From NCBI GenBank assembly GCA_938041035.1, contig CALHYX010000079.1, forward strand, positions 1-64,000: a DNA stretch of 64,000 nt, given 5' to 3'. The stretch is from an uncultured Acidimicrobiales bacterium (GTDB lineage Bacteria > Actinomycetota > Acidimicrobiia > Acidimicrobiales > SHLQ01). The notes beneath the pieces were generated by a model, which did not search any database, was not told where the DNA came from, and saw nothing but the letters and a program-made list of their open reading frames with translations. The position numbers were made by a program, and so were the translations under genes. Of the stretch, positions 16,570 through 24,385 are shown one piece after another (position 1 is the stretch's first letter; every line of letters starts with the position of its first letter).

Positions 16570-18230
16570 TCGCGACCCGCCAGGATGGGTTTGCCGGCCC
16601 GCACCGATGTGTCGACTCCCTCGGGTAGCGCTCGGCCGCCGGCGTCGGTCGCAGCGCCGGTCGGGCGTTTGGCGATCTGTCCGGCCACCAGCACCCAATC
16701 GACGCCCGTCGAAGGGCGCTGCGGGGTGGCGATGGTGGAGTTGTCGGTGATCGTGGCCGGATCAAAGATGGTGATGTCGGCGTCGGCCCCGATCTGCAGG
16801 CGGCCCTTGCGCCGCATCGACGGCGCGCCGGCCTGTAACAACTGGGCGGGCAGGATGGTCATCTTCGCCAGACCCTGGCGCAGCGTCATCACGTTCTGGT
16901 CGCGTACGTAGGTGCCGAGGGTTCGTGAGAAACAGCCGGTGCTGCGGGGGTGGTTGTTGTGGTGGGTCTGCAAGATGGCGTCGCTGCCAACCATGACCCA
17001 TGACGACTGAAACGCGGTCACCAGGTCGCTCTCGGGCATGGCGAACGCCGCGGTGAGCCGGTTGTCGTCGTAGGCCTGCTGGTAGGTCGCCTCGGTGAGG
17101 CGGTCGCTGGTTCCGGCCACCTGGAGATCGCCGTAGGTGAGGTTGTATTTCGTCTGCCAGTCCTCGTATCGGGTCGACTGCAGAAACGTGGCCCAGAAGG
17201 TGTACGGGTAGACGCAGGCGGTGATGTCGAGGCCCTCGGCTCGGGCGGCATCGAGTGTGGCCAGTGCCGCCTCCATACGGTTGGTGCCGCCGGTGGAGTT
17301 GATGTGTTCGACGTGGACCCGGGCGCCGGTCTCGCGGGCGACTCGCACGACCTCGTCGATCGCTTCGGCCTGGGTGCCCGGTGGGATGTCCTCGCTGTAG
17401 CGGATGTGCATGAACAGCGGCATGTCGGCATCGGTGGCGATGGGGGCGTGGGCGGCGATTTCGTCGAACCCGGCGCCGGGGGAGTACTCCGGTTGGAGGT
17501 GTAGCCCGATGGCGCCTGCGGCCACGTCGGCCGCTGCGGCCCCGACGATCTGGTCGAGGGCGCTGCCGGCCTCGTCGTAGATGTTGACCCCGGCGTTCGA
17601 ACGGATGGTCGCGTTGTCGTAGGCGCCGCCGTAGTTGATGGGCGGGGTGAGGCTCTCGACCTTGTCGAGATAGGCGGTCATGGGGTTGTCGATGCCGTGC
17701 ATCGAAAGGTTGGAAGTGACCCCGTCGGCGAGCTTGAACCACTCGCCGTAGCCGTTGGGTTCGTAGCTGAGGATGTCGATGAAGCCGGGGGCGACGACCC
17801 GGCCGGTGGCGTCGATGGGTGCGCCGGCGCCGGTGAGCCGGTCGGTGGTGATGGCGGTGATCTGGTTGCCGTCGATGCCGACGTTGGCGACCTGGTCATA
17901 GCCCGACTGCGGGTCGAGCACCCGGCCGTTGCTGATCACCACGTCGAACACGTGGCCGGGATCGGTCTGGGCGGTGGCGCCGGGGATGCTCGCCGGTTCG
18001 CTGACCACGGCGTCGCCGGGTTCGCTCGTGACGGTGACGGTTGTGGACGGACCCGCCCGGGGGTCGGACGTATCGGACGGTTGGCCCGGGCTGGCGCCGG
18101 TCGTGCCGAGGCCGCGAAGCGCCGCGACGTTGGTCGCCCCGAAACCCAGGGCGAGCAGCACCTTGCGGCGATCGATAAGCGGTGAGGAATCCGCCGGAGG
18201 CGCGGTGGGTTCGCGCCGCTCATTGGTCAC
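16566..18230 (-). CDS. Exported amidohydrolase, N-acyl-D-amino-acid deacylase-like
   Basis: Amidohydrolase-superfamily protein of 554 residues. A possible Tat signal IDRRKVLLALGFGATNVAAL (residues 19-38) is followed by a Thr/Pro-rich linker. Near the N-terminal metal site the usual GFIDxHxH is GFIDILSYEPNGYG (149-162), so both metal histidines are missing. Later elements remain: MHIRYSED with His275, VHVEHINSTGG with His309, VMVGSDAIL and the C-terminal GRLQIGADADITIFDP. It may act with one metal or have lost hydrolysis. The GTG start has TAACCT 7 nt upstream. It heads the operon with CapA. Confidence 0.75.
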   Translation of the reverse strand: MTNERREPTAPPADSSPLIDRRKVLLALGFGATNVAALRGLGTTGASPGQPSDTSDPRAGPSTTVTVTSEPGDAVVSEPASIPGATAQTDPGHVFDVVISNGRVLDPQSGYDQVANVGIDGNQITAITTDRLTGAGAPIDATGRVVAPGFIDILSYEPNGYGEWFKLADGVTSNLSMHGIDNPMTAYLDKVESLTPPINYGGAYDNATIRSNAGVNIYDEAGSALDQIVGAAAADVAAGAIGLHLQPEYSPGAGFDEIAAHAPIATDADMPLFMHIRYSEDIPPGTQAEAIDEVVRVARETGARVHVEHINSTGGTNRMEAALATLDAARAEGLDITACVYPYTFWATFLQSTRYEDWQTKYNLTYGDLQVAGTSDRLTEATYQQAYDDNRLTAAFAMPESDLVTAFQSSWVMVGSDAILQTHHNNHPRSTGCFSRTLGTYVRDQNVMTLRQGLAKMTILPAQLLQAGAPSMRRKGRLQIGADADITIFDPATITDNSTIATPQRPSTGVDWVLVAGQIAKRPTGAATDAGGRALPEGVDTSVRAGKPILAGRE

Positions 18231-18237
18231 CCCGCCG

Positions 18238-18243
18238 AGGTTA
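18238..18243 (-). promoter_or_regulatory. -10 element, amidohydrolase gene
   Basis: TAACCT on the minus strand, 7 nt before the GTG at 18230; leaderless geometry. Confidence 0.6.
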
Positions 18244-18269
18244 CTGGCATCCGATCGCCTCAACCGCCT

Positions 18270-18305
18270 CGCGAACCATCTGGTGCCAGGCACGGTTTGG
18301 TTCGC
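18270..18305. repeat. REP-like palindrome, type I, degenerate right arm (centre A)
   Basis: Left arm GCGAACCATCTGGTGCC intact; right arm altered after GGCAC. Centre at 18288. It pairs with 18347-18383 at exactly the spacing (77 nt) seen at 5-118. Confidence 0.85.
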
Positions 18306-18346
18306 TAGCCGCCCAGCTCCGCGAGATTCCGAGGTTTCCTGCCCAC

Positions 18347-18383
18347 CGCGAACCATCTGGTGCCTGGCACCAGATGGTTCGCG
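18347..18383. repeat. REP-like palindrome, type I (centre T)
   Basis: Perfect 18-bp arms, centre T at 18365, between two divergent genes. Confidence 0.9.
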
Positions 18384-18456
18384 GAGGGGGAAGTAGGTCG
18401 GGGGGCGGGGGTGGTGTGTGGGCGGCAGCGTGCAGCCGCAGCGCAAGGGTCGGCGG

Positions 18457-18462
18457 TAGCGT
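18457..18462 (+). promoter_or_regulatory. -10 element, glycosidase-like gene
   Basis: TAGCGT, 6 nt before the GTG at 18469; leaderless geometry. Confidence 0.55.
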
Positions 18463-18468
18463 GCGGGG

Positions 18469-19608
18469 GTGGATGGCGAGCAGCGCGCACCTCTCGAGTC
18501 GGCTGGCGGCGCTTCCGGCCCGGGCGGCGAACCCGAAACAGCATCGGAGTTGATCACCCCTCGGTTCGGATGGTCGATGCCGCCATGGGCGCTGTTTGGC
18601 GTGGCCTTGGCGATTGCGGTTGCCGCCGCCATGGTCTGGCTCGTCACCCAGCCAACCCCGTTACTCGCGCCGGTCGCCGGCGACGGCGCCGTGGTGCGGG
18701 CAACTCCGGAGCTCGTCGTCCCCGAGGTCGGCGAGCGTACGCTCGACCCCTACCGCGGCCTCGGGACCTGGGTCGACGGCTTCGACTTTTCCCCGCCCTA
18801 CACCGGTCCGAACCCGCCCGTGACCCCGGCATCGGTGCAGGAAATGGTCGATGTCGGGGTTCGCACCATCTACATCCAGGCCGCCCGGCTGTCCGAGCGT
18901 TCGCCCGATGTGCTCGAGGACCGTTGGTTGCTCGCCTCGTTCCTGCAGCAGGCCCATGCCCGGGGGGTGGCGATCGTGGCCTGGTACCTCCCCAAGTGGG
19001 GCGACGACTCCGCTGACATCGACCGGCTCATGGCCATGTCGGAGTTCTCGGTGCTCGGGCATCAATTCGACGGAGTCGCGGTCGACATCGAGTGGACCGC
19101 CGATGACCTGGAACCGGTCGAACGCAGCCGCCGGTTCACCGAACTCTCCGCCGAGCTGCGGCGACGGGTGGGCGACGACCCACTGGGCGCCATCGTGTTG
19201 CCGCCGGTGCTCACCGACGTGGTGAATCTGGACTTCTGGCCGGAGTTTCCCTGGGCGGAGATCGCACCGTTGTACGACGTATGGCTACCGATGAGCTACT
19301 GGTCGTTTCGATCGGAATCGTCGGGATACGACGACGGCTACACCTACAACACCGAGAGCACCGAACGGCTTCGCGCCCACCTCGGCGACCCCGACGCGGT
19401 GGTACACGCCATCGGTGGCATCGGTGGGGTGGACGGCATCGACGACCCGGTCGATCCGGCCGAACCGCTCGCCCGCTTCGATCAGTTCGGCGAATTCGCC
19501 CGTTCGGTGGTCGACACCGGAGCGATCGGGGGGTCGGTGTATGACTGGGTGACCCTCGACGAACCCACGCGAGCGCTACTCGCGGAGCTGTTCGCCGACA
19601 TCGGTTGA
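18469..19608 (+). CDS. Membrane-anchored TIM-barrel, glycoside-hydrolase-like protein
   Basis: 379 residues. A single N-terminal transmembrane helix (about 40-61, PPWALFGVALAIAVAAAMVW) places the rest outside. The domain resembles putative glycoside-hydrolase barrels: RTIYIQAARLSE, IVAWYLPKWGD, GVAVDIEWTADD with an acidic pair on a strand end, VLPPVLTDV, VWLPMSYWSF and GSVYDWVTLD. The DIEW acidic residues are candidate catalytic groups. Substrate unknown; cell-wall or exopolysaccharide glycan is a guess. Confidence 0.6.
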   Translation: MDGEQRAPLESAGGASGPGGEPETASELITPRFGWSMPPWALFGVALAIAVAAAMVWLVTQPTPLLAPVAGDGAVVRATPELVVPEVGERTLDPYRGLGTWVDGFDFSPPYTGPNPPVTPASVQEMVDVGVRTIYIQAARLSERSPDVLEDRWLLASFLQQAHARGVAIVAWYLPKWGDDSADIDRLMAMSEFSVLGHQFDGVAVDIEWTADDLEPVERSRRFTELSAELRRRVGDDPLGAIVLPPVLTDVVNLDFWPEFPWAEIAPLYDVWLPMSYWSFRSESSGYDDGYTYNTESTERLRAHLGDPDAVVHAIGGIGGVDGIDDPVDPAEPLARFDQFGEFARSVVDTGAIGGSVYDWVTLDEPTRALLAELFADIG

Positions 19609-19653
19609 GCGCCCGCAGCTGGTTAACGCCCGGACCTTCTAAAACGGTTGGCG

Positions 19654-19659
19654 TACGAT
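19654..19659 (+). promoter_or_regulatory. -10 element, gene at 19667
   Basis: TACGAT, 7 nt before the GTG start; leaderless geometry. Confidence 0.5.
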
Positions 19660-19666
19660 CGCACCT

Positions 19667-20329
19667 GTGCAACTACCCCTCGCGGCAGAAGTTGAGGATC
19701 TGTATGCGGCTTTCGACGACACGCCGGAGCCGAACAGCTTCGACGTGTGCCCGTGCTGTGTCAGCGACGAGGAGCTTGCACCGTTGCGCACGCGAGACCG
19801 CCGCAGCCTGACCAGCGAGGAACTCACGCCGTACTTCTTTACGGCCACCGGGTCGGTCACCGGCGAAGATTTCGTCCACTTCTTTCCCCGGATAGTCGAG
19901 CTGATGTTCGTCGATGGTTGGGAGGTGGAGCGGGCGGTGGCCTTCGGGCGGCTGGGAAGGGTCGAAGCCCGGAGTCTGACCCCACGTCGGTGTTCAGGGC
20001 TGACGAGATTCATGGCCGCCGCCGTCAGCGCCATCGGACAGTTGTCCGACGCCTCACCCGCCGACGACCACAGCTGGTTGATCGACGAGGTCATCGGTTG
20101 TCAGGCGCTTTCGGGACTCGCGGTGGATCCGCTGTTGGAGAGGCTGCTCGAGTATCCGCGGCTGCTCGCCTCTTTCTGCGCCGCGAATCCGGAAATCCTG
20201 ACCTCGGGGCGCCAATCGGACCCCTTCTTTGGAGACGTGGCGCCCGAATCCCAGGCCGCCATCGCCGGGTGGCTGCAGTCGGATCATGTGCTGGACCTCC
20301 TGACCGACCCCGGTCACGACCGGATCTGA
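19667..20329 (+). CDS. Conserved-looking protein of unknown function
   Basis: 220 residues, no signal peptide or membrane segment. Near the N-terminus FDVCPCCVSDEELAPL carries three cysteines in a CPCC arrangement, followed by LTSEELTPYFFTATGSVTGE and DFVHFFPRIVELM. The rest is predicted helical. I do not recognise a functional family, although the CPCC-plus-helix pattern recalls uncharacterised actinobacterial proteins. The next gene lies on the opposite strand and converges. Confidence 0.55.
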   Translation: MQLPLAAEVEDLYAAFDDTPEPNSFDVCPCCVSDEELAPLRTRDRRSLTSEELTPYFFTATGSVTGEDFVHFFPRIVELMFVDGWEVERAVAFGRLGRVEARSLTPRRCSGLTRFMAAAVSAIGQLSDASPADDHSWLIDEVIGCQALSGLAVDPLLERLLEYPRLLASFCAANPEILTSGRQSDPFFGDVAPESQAAIAGWLQSDHVLDLLTDPGHDRI

Positions 20330-20374
20330 CGCTCCTGCCCTGGTGGGCAGGACTGCTCGGCCCAGGTGTGTCGG

Positions 20375-21355
20375 CTAGGCCGCATCGGCCGCGGCATCGT
20401 GATCCGCCGCTTCGTGGAGATCGGCGAAGATCTCGAGGACGTCATCGAACACGTCGGGGTCGAGCAGGTGTTCGAGGTCGTCGAGGGTCGGGCCGGATGG
20501 CGGCAGGGACGCGAGCACCCAGCGGCAGAACACGCCGTCGTCCATCCATGCGGCCTCGAACGCGTCGAGGCCGGGTAGGTACAGGGCGGCGTCGGCGCAC
20601 ATGCGGCGCAGGATCGCCCACGGCCATCGGTGGGCGACCTCCGGCACGCCGAGGGCCAGCATCGTGTGCGGGTCGGCGCCCGCGAGCTCAGGCACGAGTT
20701 CGGCCACCAGCCGCGAGAGCGGCCCGGCGTGCGCGGCGTCGGCAAAGGCCATGCCGACGGCCGGGTCGGGGTGGGTGTTCGCTACCGCCAAAACGTCGCC
20801 CAACCAGCGGCGGGCGAACAGTTTGAGGCTGGTCGTTTCGGGGGCGTCGGTGCGCAGCCCGAGCGCTCGCCGGCAGATGTCGACCAGGAGGCCGGAGGGT
20901 TCGCCGGCGGCGATGGATGCATCGAGCGGTCGCTCGAGCACCGCCACGGCGTCGCCGTCGCGGGTCACGATTGCGCCGACGCGGCGGTGGCCGATGGTCG
21001 ATGGGTGCCATGTCCGCTCCGGGGTCGCCTCGGCGATGATGCCGAAGCCGACCCAGTGCGAGGGTGCGGTGAAGCCCAGAACGTCGGCGAGGGGGTTGGT
21101 CGGGTCGAGCGGGCGGACGGACAGTTCGAGTTCGCCGGCGGCCGGAGCACTGTCAACCGGAGCGATGCCAGCCCCAGGAGTGTCGACCGGCGCAGCGCCA
21201 ACTGGCGCAGGTTCGGTTGGCGCAGTGTCAACCGGGGCACTGTTTGCCGAAGCACTGTCAACCGGAGCGATGCCGACGGCGACCGGGCCGTCGCTGTCGG
21301 CCTCGACCAGGAGTCGAAACAGTTCGTGGACAAGTGAGCGTTCGTTGGGAGCCAT
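20375..21355 (-). CDS. Protein of unknown function with Ala-Pro-Val-Asp repeat linker
   Basis: 326 residues. A short N-terminal helix MAPNERSLVHELFRLLVEAD is followed by a low-complexity stretch (residues 29-73) built on APVDS/APVDT repeats, encoded at about 21137-21271. A globular C-terminal region with no recognised motif comes next. The ATG at 21355 is chosen because GAGGAA lies 3-4 nt upstream; in-frame upstream codons look non-coding. An acidic tail HEAADHDAAADAA ends the protein. No membrane segment is seen. Confidence 0.6.
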   Translation of the reverse strand: MAPNERSLVHELFRLLVEADSDGPVAVGIAPVDSASANSAPVDTAPTEPAPVGAAPVDTPGAGIAPVDSAPAAGELELSVRPLDPTNPLADVLGFTAPSHWVGFGIIAEATPERTWHPSTIGHRRVGAIVTRDGDAVAVLERPLDASIAAGEPSGLLVDICRRALGLRTDAPETTSLKLFARRWLGDVLAVANTHPDPAVGMAFADAAHAGPLSRLVAELVPELAGADPHTMLALGVPEVAHRWPWAILRRMCADAALYLPGLDAFEAAWMDDGVFCRWVLASLPPSGPTLDDLEHLLDPDVFDDVLEIFADLHEAADHDAAADAA

Positions 21356-21511
21356 GCGTTCCTCGCGTGTGCGTTGGATCGTGTTGGCGGCCTCCCACGG
21401 CGGACCACAAAGCCGTGCGGGCACCCTACCGGCGGGCTCGGACAGCCTTGCCGGGCCGGACCCTGGCACTTGCCGCCGGAACCGAAAACGGCCCGCAAAC
21501 TTTCCGCCATG

Positions 21512-21540
21512 GTCACTCTGGTGCCAGGCACCAGAGTGAC
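21512..21540. repeat. REP-like palindrome, type II (centre A)
   Basis: Perfect 14-bp arms GTCACTCTGGTGCC around A at 21526. It shares the GGTGCC core with type I but has different flanks. The sister copy is at 43796-43826. Confidence 0.9.
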
Positions 21541-21544
21541 GGCG

Positions 21545-21700
21545 GGGTCTCCGCCGGGAGGCGGATCACCGGGTTTTTGCAGCTCATTGCGTGTTCGGGG
21601 GTCTCCGCCGGGAGGCGGATCACCCGGTTTTCGCAGCTCATTGCGTGTTCGGGGGTCTCCGCCGGGAGGCGGAGAAGAAAACTGTCTCACCTCATTCGTA
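21545..21700. repeat. 54-bp tandem repeat with hairpin in each unit
   Basis: Exact 54-nt periodicity: GTCTCCGCC starts at 21547, 21601 and 21655. Each unit holds TCCGCC-GGGA-GGCGGA, a 6-bp GC hairpin. Two units are nearly identical; the third is intact only through the hairpin and then diverges. Confidence 0.85.
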
Positions 21701-21806
21701 GGGTTCTGAGCATCGGTTCGTAAGATGTATTCGCAAGCCGGTGCGGAGCAGGGGCCTGTGTGGCTGATACCTGTTCGGTGTCGGCCCGAGAGAGGCAACC
21801 CAAAAC

Positions 21807-23330
21807 ATGGCGCCAGGCAAGAAGAACTCAGCCGTTGGCAACCGGAAGTCCACCGCCACCACCGCTTTCGGTGTCGGTAGCCGCGAGAGCCACGATTCCT
21901 CGGCGTTTTATGCCCGGTTCACCCCGCCGGTGCTGTCCGATGACGACACGGTCGTCACTGCACCGGATCTGGGCGATGGGTGTTTTCTCGGTACGAATGC
22001 CGACATGCATCAGCTGCCCGACGACTGTGTCGCGCTGGTCGTGACCTCGCCGCCGTACTTCGTCGGCAAGGAGTACGAGTTGGCGATCACCGGTGGCGGG
22101 GCCAACCCCGAGGTGCCGACCAGCTATATCGAGTATCTCGAGATGTTGCGGGCGGCGTTTGCCGAATGCGTGCGGGTGCTCGAGCCCGGCGGCCGTATCG
22201 CGGTCAACGTGGCCAACCTGGGCCGCAAGCCGTACCGCAGTCTGGCGGGCGACATCGTGCGCATTCTGCAGGACGACCTCGGGTTGTTGCTGCGCGGCGA
22301 GATCGTGTGGCAAAAGGCCGACGGGGCCAGCGGCTCGCTTGCGTGGGGGTCGTATCGTTCGGCCTCGAACCCGGTGCTGCGCGACCTCACCGAACGGGTG
22401 ATCGTGGCCAGCAAGGGCCGCTTCGACCGGGCCCGCAACGGCAAGCAACGCGAACTCGACGGGTTGCCCCACAAGAGCACCCTCACCGCGGATGAGTTCA
22501 TGGAGGCCACCCTCGATCTGTGGCGGATCGACCCCGAGAGCGCCCGGAGGGTGCAGCATCCGGCGCCGTTCCCGATCGAACTCCCCCGCCGTCTCATCGA
22601 TCTATACACCTACGAAGACGACCTCGTACTCGATCCATTCCTCGGCTCGGGCAGCACCCTGGTCGCGGCGGCCCGAACGGGTCGGCGTGGTGTGGGCTAT
22701 GACCTCGACCCCGAATACGTCGAGATCGCCCGCCAGCGCGTCGCCAAGGAGAAGTCGCGGGCTCGTCGCATCAAGGCCGTCGAGGTCGATGGCGAGGATC
22801 CGTTGTTTGAGCTCGGTCTCGAAAGCAGCGACGAAGCGGCCGAGCACTTCCAGGCCCGGGCCACCCAGGACGGCAAGAAGGCCCACGACCTGGCCGTGCA
22901 GGTGCTCGAACAAGCGGGCTTTTCGATCATGGACGAAAAGCCCAAGCTCAAGGGCGCCGGCGTGCAGTTCAACCTGCTGGTGCAGAGCGAGGATGGCCAG
23001 CCGTACTACGTCGACGTATCCGGCGCGTTCACCACCGTGCGGCCCGGGCTGTTGCGCACCGACACGTTGTGGAAGACCCTCGGCCGGGCCAGCGTGCTCC
23101 AGGCCCACGAGCCGGGTGCCCGGTTGCTGGTCGTCACCTCCAACCTGCCCCGCCACAACAGCGAGGGCGACAAGGCGTTGCGGGCGGTGGGCCCGTCGAA
23201 CGTGTTCGACGCCATCGAGATGTTCGACCCGTCGGACCAGCTTCGGCTGAAGGACTATGCCAGCGGTTCCCACGAGCATCCGCGCGAGGGGTTCTGGAGC
23301 TCCGACGACATCGACAACCGCTACAGCTGA
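21807..23330 (+). CDS. Beta-class DNA methyltransferase with C-terminal extension
   Basis: S-adenosylmethionine-dependent DNA (cytosine-N4 or adenine-N6) methyltransferase, 507 residues. Motif order is beta-class: catalytic TSPPY (80-84) comes first, then the SAM-binding DPFLGSGSTLVAAARTGRRG (276-295) and DLDPEYVEIA. The roughly 190-residue region after residue 315 is not part of a minimal methyltransferase. It contains NLLVQSEDGQPYYVDVSG (389-406) and LLVVTSNLPRHN and may be a DNA-recognition or nuclease-like domain. The next gene, 44 nt downstream on the same strand, encodes a possible cognate nuclease. Recognition sequence unknown. Confidence 0.85.
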   Translation: MAPGKKNSAVGNRKSTATTAFGVGSRESHDSSAFYARFTPPVLSDDDTVVTAPDLGDGCFLGTNADMHQLPDDCVALVVTSPPYFVGKEYELAITGGGANPEVPTSYIEYLEMLRAAFAECVRVLEPGGRIAVNVANLGRKPYRSLAGDIVRILQDDLGLLLRGEIVWQKADGASGSLAWGSYRSASNPVLRDLTERVIVASKGRFDRARNGKQRELDGLPHKSTLTADEFMEATLDLWRIDPESARRVQHPAPFPIELPRRLIDLYTYEDDLVLDPFLGSGSTLVAAARTGRRGVGYDLDPEYVEIARQRVAKEKSRARRIKAVEVDGEDPLFELGLESSDEAAEHFQARATQDGKKAHDLAVQVLEQAGFSIMDEKPKLKGAGVQFNLLVQSEDGQPYYVDVSGAFTTVRPGLLRTDTLWKTLGRASVLQAHEPGARLLVVTSNLPRHNSEGDKALRAVGPSNVFDAIEMFDPSDQLRLKDYASGSHEHPREGFWSSDDIDNRYS

Positions 23331-23374
23331 GCCCGGCGTCGAGCCCCAGCTCGAGGGCGTGACAGGCTGCACGG

Positions 23375-24385
23375 GTGCCGTCCAATCGCACTGAGGCAAC
23401 CGAGATAACCACCGGCCTGGCCATGTTGGGCTTCGCGTCCATCGACCGCGCCCTGGCGACCCGGCCCGACTGGTTCATCAACGTGACCGATACCCAGTAC
23501 GAGCGGCTCGAGTACAGCCGGACGGCGGGCACCTATACCGACGACATCGAGATGGCGTGGGCCACCGGGCAACGGTTCCTCCAGTCGGTCGATGGACTAC
23601 GCGGCCGGGTGCCCGATCGGCTCGAGTGGAAAGGCCCCAAGAAACCCCCGGGTTGGGATCAGATTCCGGCCGACCTCCAGGTCGACCACGTGTACCTGAT
23701 CAGCTGCAAATACGGCTCGAACATCTTGTTGAACACATCGCCGCCGCGTTTGTTCGAACGGCACCTGGCCGAACGCAGCGGCGACAAGTTCGACTGGTAT
23801 GCCCGCGTGGCGCCGGAGGCGTTCCAGGCCCTGTACGAGGCGTCGTGCGAGTTTCTCGACGAACGCAATCTGCCCGACTCGGTGACCGAGCTCACCAACG
23901 AACAGCGCCTGGTGCTCAAGAACGGCCTGCCCAAAGGGTCGGCGTGGCCCGAGCCGTTGCAGCCGGTGTATCAGGACTTCGTCAACGCGGTGTCGCAGAC
24001 CTCGGCGCAACAATGGCTGTCGACGCTGACCACCGAACGAAAGCGCGAGGAGATGGTGTGGCGGCTGCTGCGCCTTGAACCGGCGCCCTACTTCGTGCTC
24101 GGAACGTCGGTCAAAGGCACGCCGCTGCACTTTCGGGTGAACACCCCGAGCGAGTTCCGCCAGGATTTTCGGCTCCGGTCATTCGACAGTTGGAACCCGG
24201 TGCTCGGCCAGCCGGCCGTACAGTGGCGCGCCGATGTCGTACGGCGCGAAACCAACGAGATCACCGCGGTCGAAGGCCACATCGAGATCCGCTGGAGCCA
24301 GGGTCGGTTCGCCGGCTTCCCCGAAGCCAAGGTGTATCTCGACACCCCGCACCACGAGGTGCCGGGGTACGTGCCGCTGGCCTAG
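23375..24385 (+). CDS. Unknown protein beside methyltransferase, possible restriction nuclease
   Basis: 336 residues from a GTG start, with no membrane segment. I do not recognise the family. DLQVDHVYLISCKYGSNILL (100-119) resembles the core of PD-(D/E)xK nucleases, with Asp104 and Lys112, though the middle acidic residue would be Ser110 or Cys111. That weakens the assignment. DRLEWKGPKK (81-90) could supply an acidic residue. The C-terminal half shows GTSVKGTPLHFRVNTPSEF and GHIEIRWSQGRFAGFPEAKV. Its place after a methyltransferase gene is the main argument for a restriction partner; a regulatory or recognition subunit is the alternative. Confidence 0.45.
   Translation: MPSNRTEATEITTGLAMLGFASIDRALATRPDWFINVTDTQYERLEYSRTAGTYTDDIEMAWATGQRFLQSVDGLRGRVPDRLEWKGPKKPPGWDQIPADLQVDHVYLISCKYGSNILLNTSPPRLFERHLAERSGDKFDWYARVAPEAFQALYEASCEFLDERNLPDSVTELTNEQRLVLKNGLPKGSAWPEPLQPVYQDFVNAVSQTSAQQWLSTLTTERKREEMVWRLLRLEPAPYFVLGTSVKGTPLHFRVNTPSEFRQDFRLRSFDSWNPVLGQPAVQWRADVVRRETNEITAVEGHIEIRWSQGRFAGFPEAKVYLDTPHHEVPGYVPLA

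Larger units (their letters stand above)
21356..21806. other. 451-nt intergenic region, repeat-rich
   Basis: No supported gene. It holds the leader of the minus-strand gene, a type II palindrome at 21512-21540, the 54-bp tandem repeats and the upstream region of the methyltransferase gene. TAAGAT at 21721-21726 is a possible -10 for that gene, implying a leader of about 75 nt, with GAGAGG before its ATG. Confidence 0.6.

Noticed and set aside
18231..18647. N-terminal extension of the amidohydrolase frame
   Set aside because: It runs through the REP-like palindromes and the promoter region; the GTG with TAACCT upstream is a better start.
21545..21700. CRISPR array
   Set aside because: The units are contiguous with no unique spacers, only about 2.6 copies exist, and no cas genes are present.
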